Below, piece by piece: positions 15,625-17,300 of a stretch of 17,300 nucleotides of DNA (the stretch's first letter is position 1; each line of letters opens with the position of its first letter). The translations under genes and the position numbers were made by a program. The DNA lies in the NCBI GenBank assembly GCA_002413145.1, contig DHWK01000095.1, forward strand, positions 1 through 17,300, in the 5' to 3' direction. The notes under the pieces are model-generated. The model worked only from the letters and a program-made list of their open reading frames with translations, was not told the origin of the DNA and did no database searches. This stretch comes from a bacterium UBP12_UBA5184 (GTDB taxonomy: Bacteria > Vulcanimicrobiota > Vulcanimicrobiia > Vulcanimicrobiales > Vulcanimicrobiaceae).

Positions 15625-16865
15625 CGGGGCGGCTAGCCGAGTACGCGGCCGGGTTGCGATGGGAGGGGCTTCCGGCCGACGTGCGGCAGCGCGTCCAAGA
15701 GGTGCTGCTCGACGCGCTCGCGTGCGAAGCTGCGGGGCACAGGACCGAGATCTTGCGCCGGCTCGTCGATGCGACGAACCGGGCGGGCGACAGCGGTGCG
15801 AGCACGCGCGCGTTCCTCGCCGGCGCAGCGATCCATGTCCTCGAGTTCGACGACGCGCACAAGACGAGCAAGACCCATCCCGCCGCGACGGTGATCCCAG
15901 CGGCGCGCGAAGCGGCGGCGATTGCAGGCGCTTCCGGGCCGGCGACGCTCGCGGCGATCGTCACGGGATACGAGACCATGCTGCGGATCGGGACCGCTGT
16001 CGGCGCGGCGGCGCACAGGCGCGACGGTTGGCACGCGACCTGCACGGCTGGCGCGATCGGCGCAGCGGTCGCGGCCGCGCACGCTCTTGGCGGCGACGCA
16101 CGGCAGATCGCCGAGTCGATCGGACACGCAGTCGCGATGATGGCTGGGAATTTTGCCTTCTACGAAGAGGGCGCGAGCACCAAACCGCTGCAGGTCGGAA
16201 ACGCGTCGCGCGTCGGTTTCTTTGCGGCGGTGATGGCGAGACAGGGGCTGCGCGGGACACGCTCCGGCTTGGAAACGAAGGACGGCGGATTCTTCAAGCT
16301 CTTCGGCGGCGACCCGAACCTCGTGCTCGAGGATCTCGATGCGTTCAAGATTCGCGAGGTTGCATTCAAGCCGTATCCGTGCTGTCGAACGGTCCAGGCC
16401 GGGATCGATGCCGCGTTGCAGCTGCATCCGCGGTATTCGGGAGGACCCGTTCGCGTGCGGACGTTCGCGATCGCCATCGAGCAGAACGGGTTCTATGCGG
16501 AAAGGAGCATAACGCGCGCACCGTTCAGCCTTCCGTACATTATCGCTGTCGCGCTCCAAGACGGGCGCGTCGACCTCGAGAGTTTCACGACCGAACGCGT
16601 CGACGCGCTCGGCGATGCTGAACGCACGGTGAGCTGGTCGCTGGCGCCGGAGCTCGACGCCCGATATCCCACCGATTGGCCGGCCGAGGTCATCATCGAG
16701 GGCGCTGCACCGGTGCGCGTCGACATCGCCAGCGGCGATCCGCGCAATCCGATGTCGGCAGAGCGGTGGGAGGCGAAACTGCGCACTTGCGCAAGTGGTG
16801 ATGCGGCGCGCCTTCGCGGAGAAGTCGCAGCGATGGCGGCCGAGGAGTCTCTCGTCTCGGGCTGA
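15618..16865 (+). CDS. MmgE/PrpD family protein
   Basis: 415 residues from GTG 15618; the open frame further upstream overlaps the MaoC gene and has no family sequence. Family landmarks in order: LTGRLAEYAAGLRWEGLP, HVLEFDDAHKTSKTHPAATV, HATCTAGAIGAAVAAAHALG, KPLQVGNASRVGFFAAVMA and FKPYPCCRTVQAGIDAAL. Characterised relatives include 2-methylcitrate dehydratase (PrpD) and cis-aconitate decarboxylase; many others have unknown roles. It is shorter than typical 2-methylcitrate dehydratases (about 450-480 residues), and no other methylcitrate-cycle gene is present, so a methylcitrate role is unlikely. As the last gene of the chain it may dehydrate or decarboxylate a polycarboxylate formed from the ring carbon skeleton. 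Confidence 0.92.
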   Translation: MLTGRLAEYAAGLRWEGLPADVRQRVQEVLLDALACEAAGHRTEILRRLVDATNRAGDSGASTRAFLAGAAIHVLEFDDAHKTSKTHPAATVIPAAREAAAIAGASGPATLAAIVTGYETMLRIGTAVGAAAHRRDGWHATCTAGAIGAAVAAAHALGGDARQIAESIGHAVAMMAGNFAFYEEGASTKPLQVGNASRVGFFAAVMARQGLRGTRSGLETKDGGFFKLFGGDPNLVLEDLDAFKIREVAFKPYPCCRTVQAGIDAALQLHPRYSGGPVRVRTFAIAIEQNGFYAERSITRAPFSLPYIIAVALQDGRVDLESFTTERVDALGDAERTVSWSLAPELDARYPTDWPAEVIIEGAAPVRVDIASGDPRNPMSAERWEAKLRTCASGDAARLRGEVAAMAAEESLVSG

Positions 16866-16868
16866 ACC

Positions 16869-16903
16869 CGAAGGAGCGGTCGGTGCCGTTCTGTGCTCCT
16901 TCG
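16869..16903 (+). terminator. 9-bp hairpin just after the operon end (possible terminator)
   Basis: CGAAGGAGC (16869-16877) pairs perfectly with GCTCCTTCG (16895-16903) around a 17-base loop, 3 bp after the MmgE/PrpD stop. No T-run follows (CTATTAGG), so it is not a textbook intrinsic terminator. The left arm includes the AAGGAG that would act as ribosome binding site for the integrase fragment at GTG 16883, so folding would also hide that start. Confidence 0.45.
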
Positions 16904-17188
16904 CTATTAGGCGTTATACGCCCGGATACGTTCACGAAGCAGTTTGCGCAAATCCCTCGGCTGGTGGGCATGAAGGGCTTTCGCTTCCACGATCTTCGCC
17001 ACGCTTTTGCGACACTGACGCTCAAGAATGGAACGTCCGTTAACGAGGTGTCAGAACTTCTCGGGCACTCCTCGCCCGTGATAACCCTCTCGACCTACGC
17101 CCACGTCATCGAGGGCGTCGCTCGTGATTCAGTCAATGCCCTGGCGAATAGTCTGGTGGCCACGTCGCCAGGGTCTGAGCACGCGTGA
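16883..17188 (+). pseudogene. Tyrosine recombinase/integrase, C-terminal catalytic fragment
   Basis: 101 codons from GTG 16883 that match only the end of a phage-type tyrosine integrase. The second half of the catalytic set is intact: His36 and Arg39 in FRFHDLRHAFATL, His62 in SELLGHSS and the nucleophile Tyr72 in STYAHVIEG. The arm-binding, core-binding and first catalytic (Arg I, Lys) regions are missing, and the upstream DNA is the MmgE/PrpD gene in another frame. It should be inactive alone. AAGGAG lies 6 bp before GTG, but this seems incidental to the hairpin. It marks a former integrase gene and a recombination junction next to tRNA-Ser. Confidence 0.88.
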
Positions 17189-17231
17189 GCAAATGTGAGC
17201 AAATGGCCGTCGACCCGCTGCTATGTGAGCA
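17176..17231. repeat. Phased TGAGCA repeats at the integrase end
   Basis: TGAGCA occurs at 17176, 17186, 17196 and 17226, spaced 10, 10 and 30 bp. Two copies form a perfect tandem decamer GTGAGCAAAT (17185-17194 and 17195-17204). Arrays at whole helical turns next to an integrase 3' end resemble arm-type recombinase sites. On the minus strand each reads TTTGCTCA or similar, close to the TTCGCT units at 964-989. Confidence 0.55.
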
Positions 17232-17254
17232 AGGTCGCTAGCCAAAAACACCCG

Positions 17255-17260
17255 TAAAAT
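17255..17260 (+). promoter_or_regulatory. Candidate -10 box for tRNA-Ser
   Basis: TAAAAT ends 18 bp before the tRNA 5' end, within a short AT-rich patch. No good -35 match is seen at the expected spacing. Confidence 0.3.
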
Positions 17261-17278
17261 AAGGCACTTGCGGGTCTT

Positions 17279-17300
17279 GGAGAGGTGGCAGAGCGGTTGA
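17279..17300 (+). tRNA. tRNA-Ser, 5' end only (cut by window edge)
   Basis: The last 22 bases read as a serine-type tRNA start: acceptor strand GGAGAGG, TG linker, D-stem GCAG and D-loop AGCGGTTGA, as in many bacterial tRNA-Ser genes. The anticodon lies beyond the window, so the isoacceptor is unknown and tRNA-Leu cannot be fully excluded. Confidence 0.75.

Noticed and set aside
16910..16922. Small palindrome GGCGTTATACGCC as a recombination site
   Set aside because: Short, lies within the integrase-fragment frame and has no second copy that I can see.
1..17300. CRISPR array or rRNA genes
   Set aside because: No regularly spaced long repeats and no rRNA-like sequence were seen.

Overview
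The window is GC-rich, tightly packed bacterial DNA. It suits an environmental (soil-type) bacterium; the style is compatible with an uncultivated GC-rich phylum such as Eremiobacterota, but the lineage cannot be fixed from sequence alone. There are three zones. (1) The left flank, 1-868, holds the 5' part of a minus-strand prolyl oligopeptidase gene and the 3' half of a tRNA-Ala(CGC) gene on the minus strand. (2) Positions 869-16865 hold a non-coding junction followed by 17 plus-strand genes that look like one catabolic island. (3) The right flank, 16866-17300, holds a hairpin, a truncated tyrosine-recombinase C-terminus, phased short repeats and the first 22 bases of a tRNA-Ser gene.

The catabolic island reads in order: crotonase-fold acyl-CoA enzyme, CaiB-type CoA-transferase and GntR regulator (1248-3858); a 72-bp AT-rich gap with a perfect dyad; then a chain of 14 genes (3931-16865) in which neighbours overlap or lie at most 18 bp apart. 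The chain encodes a PuuE-type polysaccharide-deacetylase-fold hydrolase, an MFS transporter, a nitrilase-superfamily amidase, a second GntR regulator, a dihydropyrimidinase/hydantoinase-type amidohydrolase, a complete SsuABC/ThiXYZ-type ABC importer, a second nitrilase-superfamily amidase, a cyclase-family (kynurenine formamidase/isatin hydrolase-like) hydrolase, an amidase-signature enzyme, two MaoC-like hot-dog proteins and an MmgE/PrpD protein.

The gene set suggests uptake of one or more cyclic imides, ureides or lactams by two transporters. Three unrelated folds that commonly open cyclic amide rings would act first, and three C-N hydrolases would remove the resulting carbamoyl or amide groups. 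The acid would then be converted to a CoA thioester and hydrated or otherwise processed. I do not recognise this exact combination as a named pathway. No redox enzyme, thiolase or lyase is present, so the route must be completed elsewhere. Substrate assignments are inference; the family assignments are firm.

Both island ends carry recombination-like traces: a tRNA 3' half on the left, an integrase remnant on the right, and short repeats at 10-bp spacing at both ends. I could not find a matching att core at the right end, so transfer as a single element is plausible but unproven.
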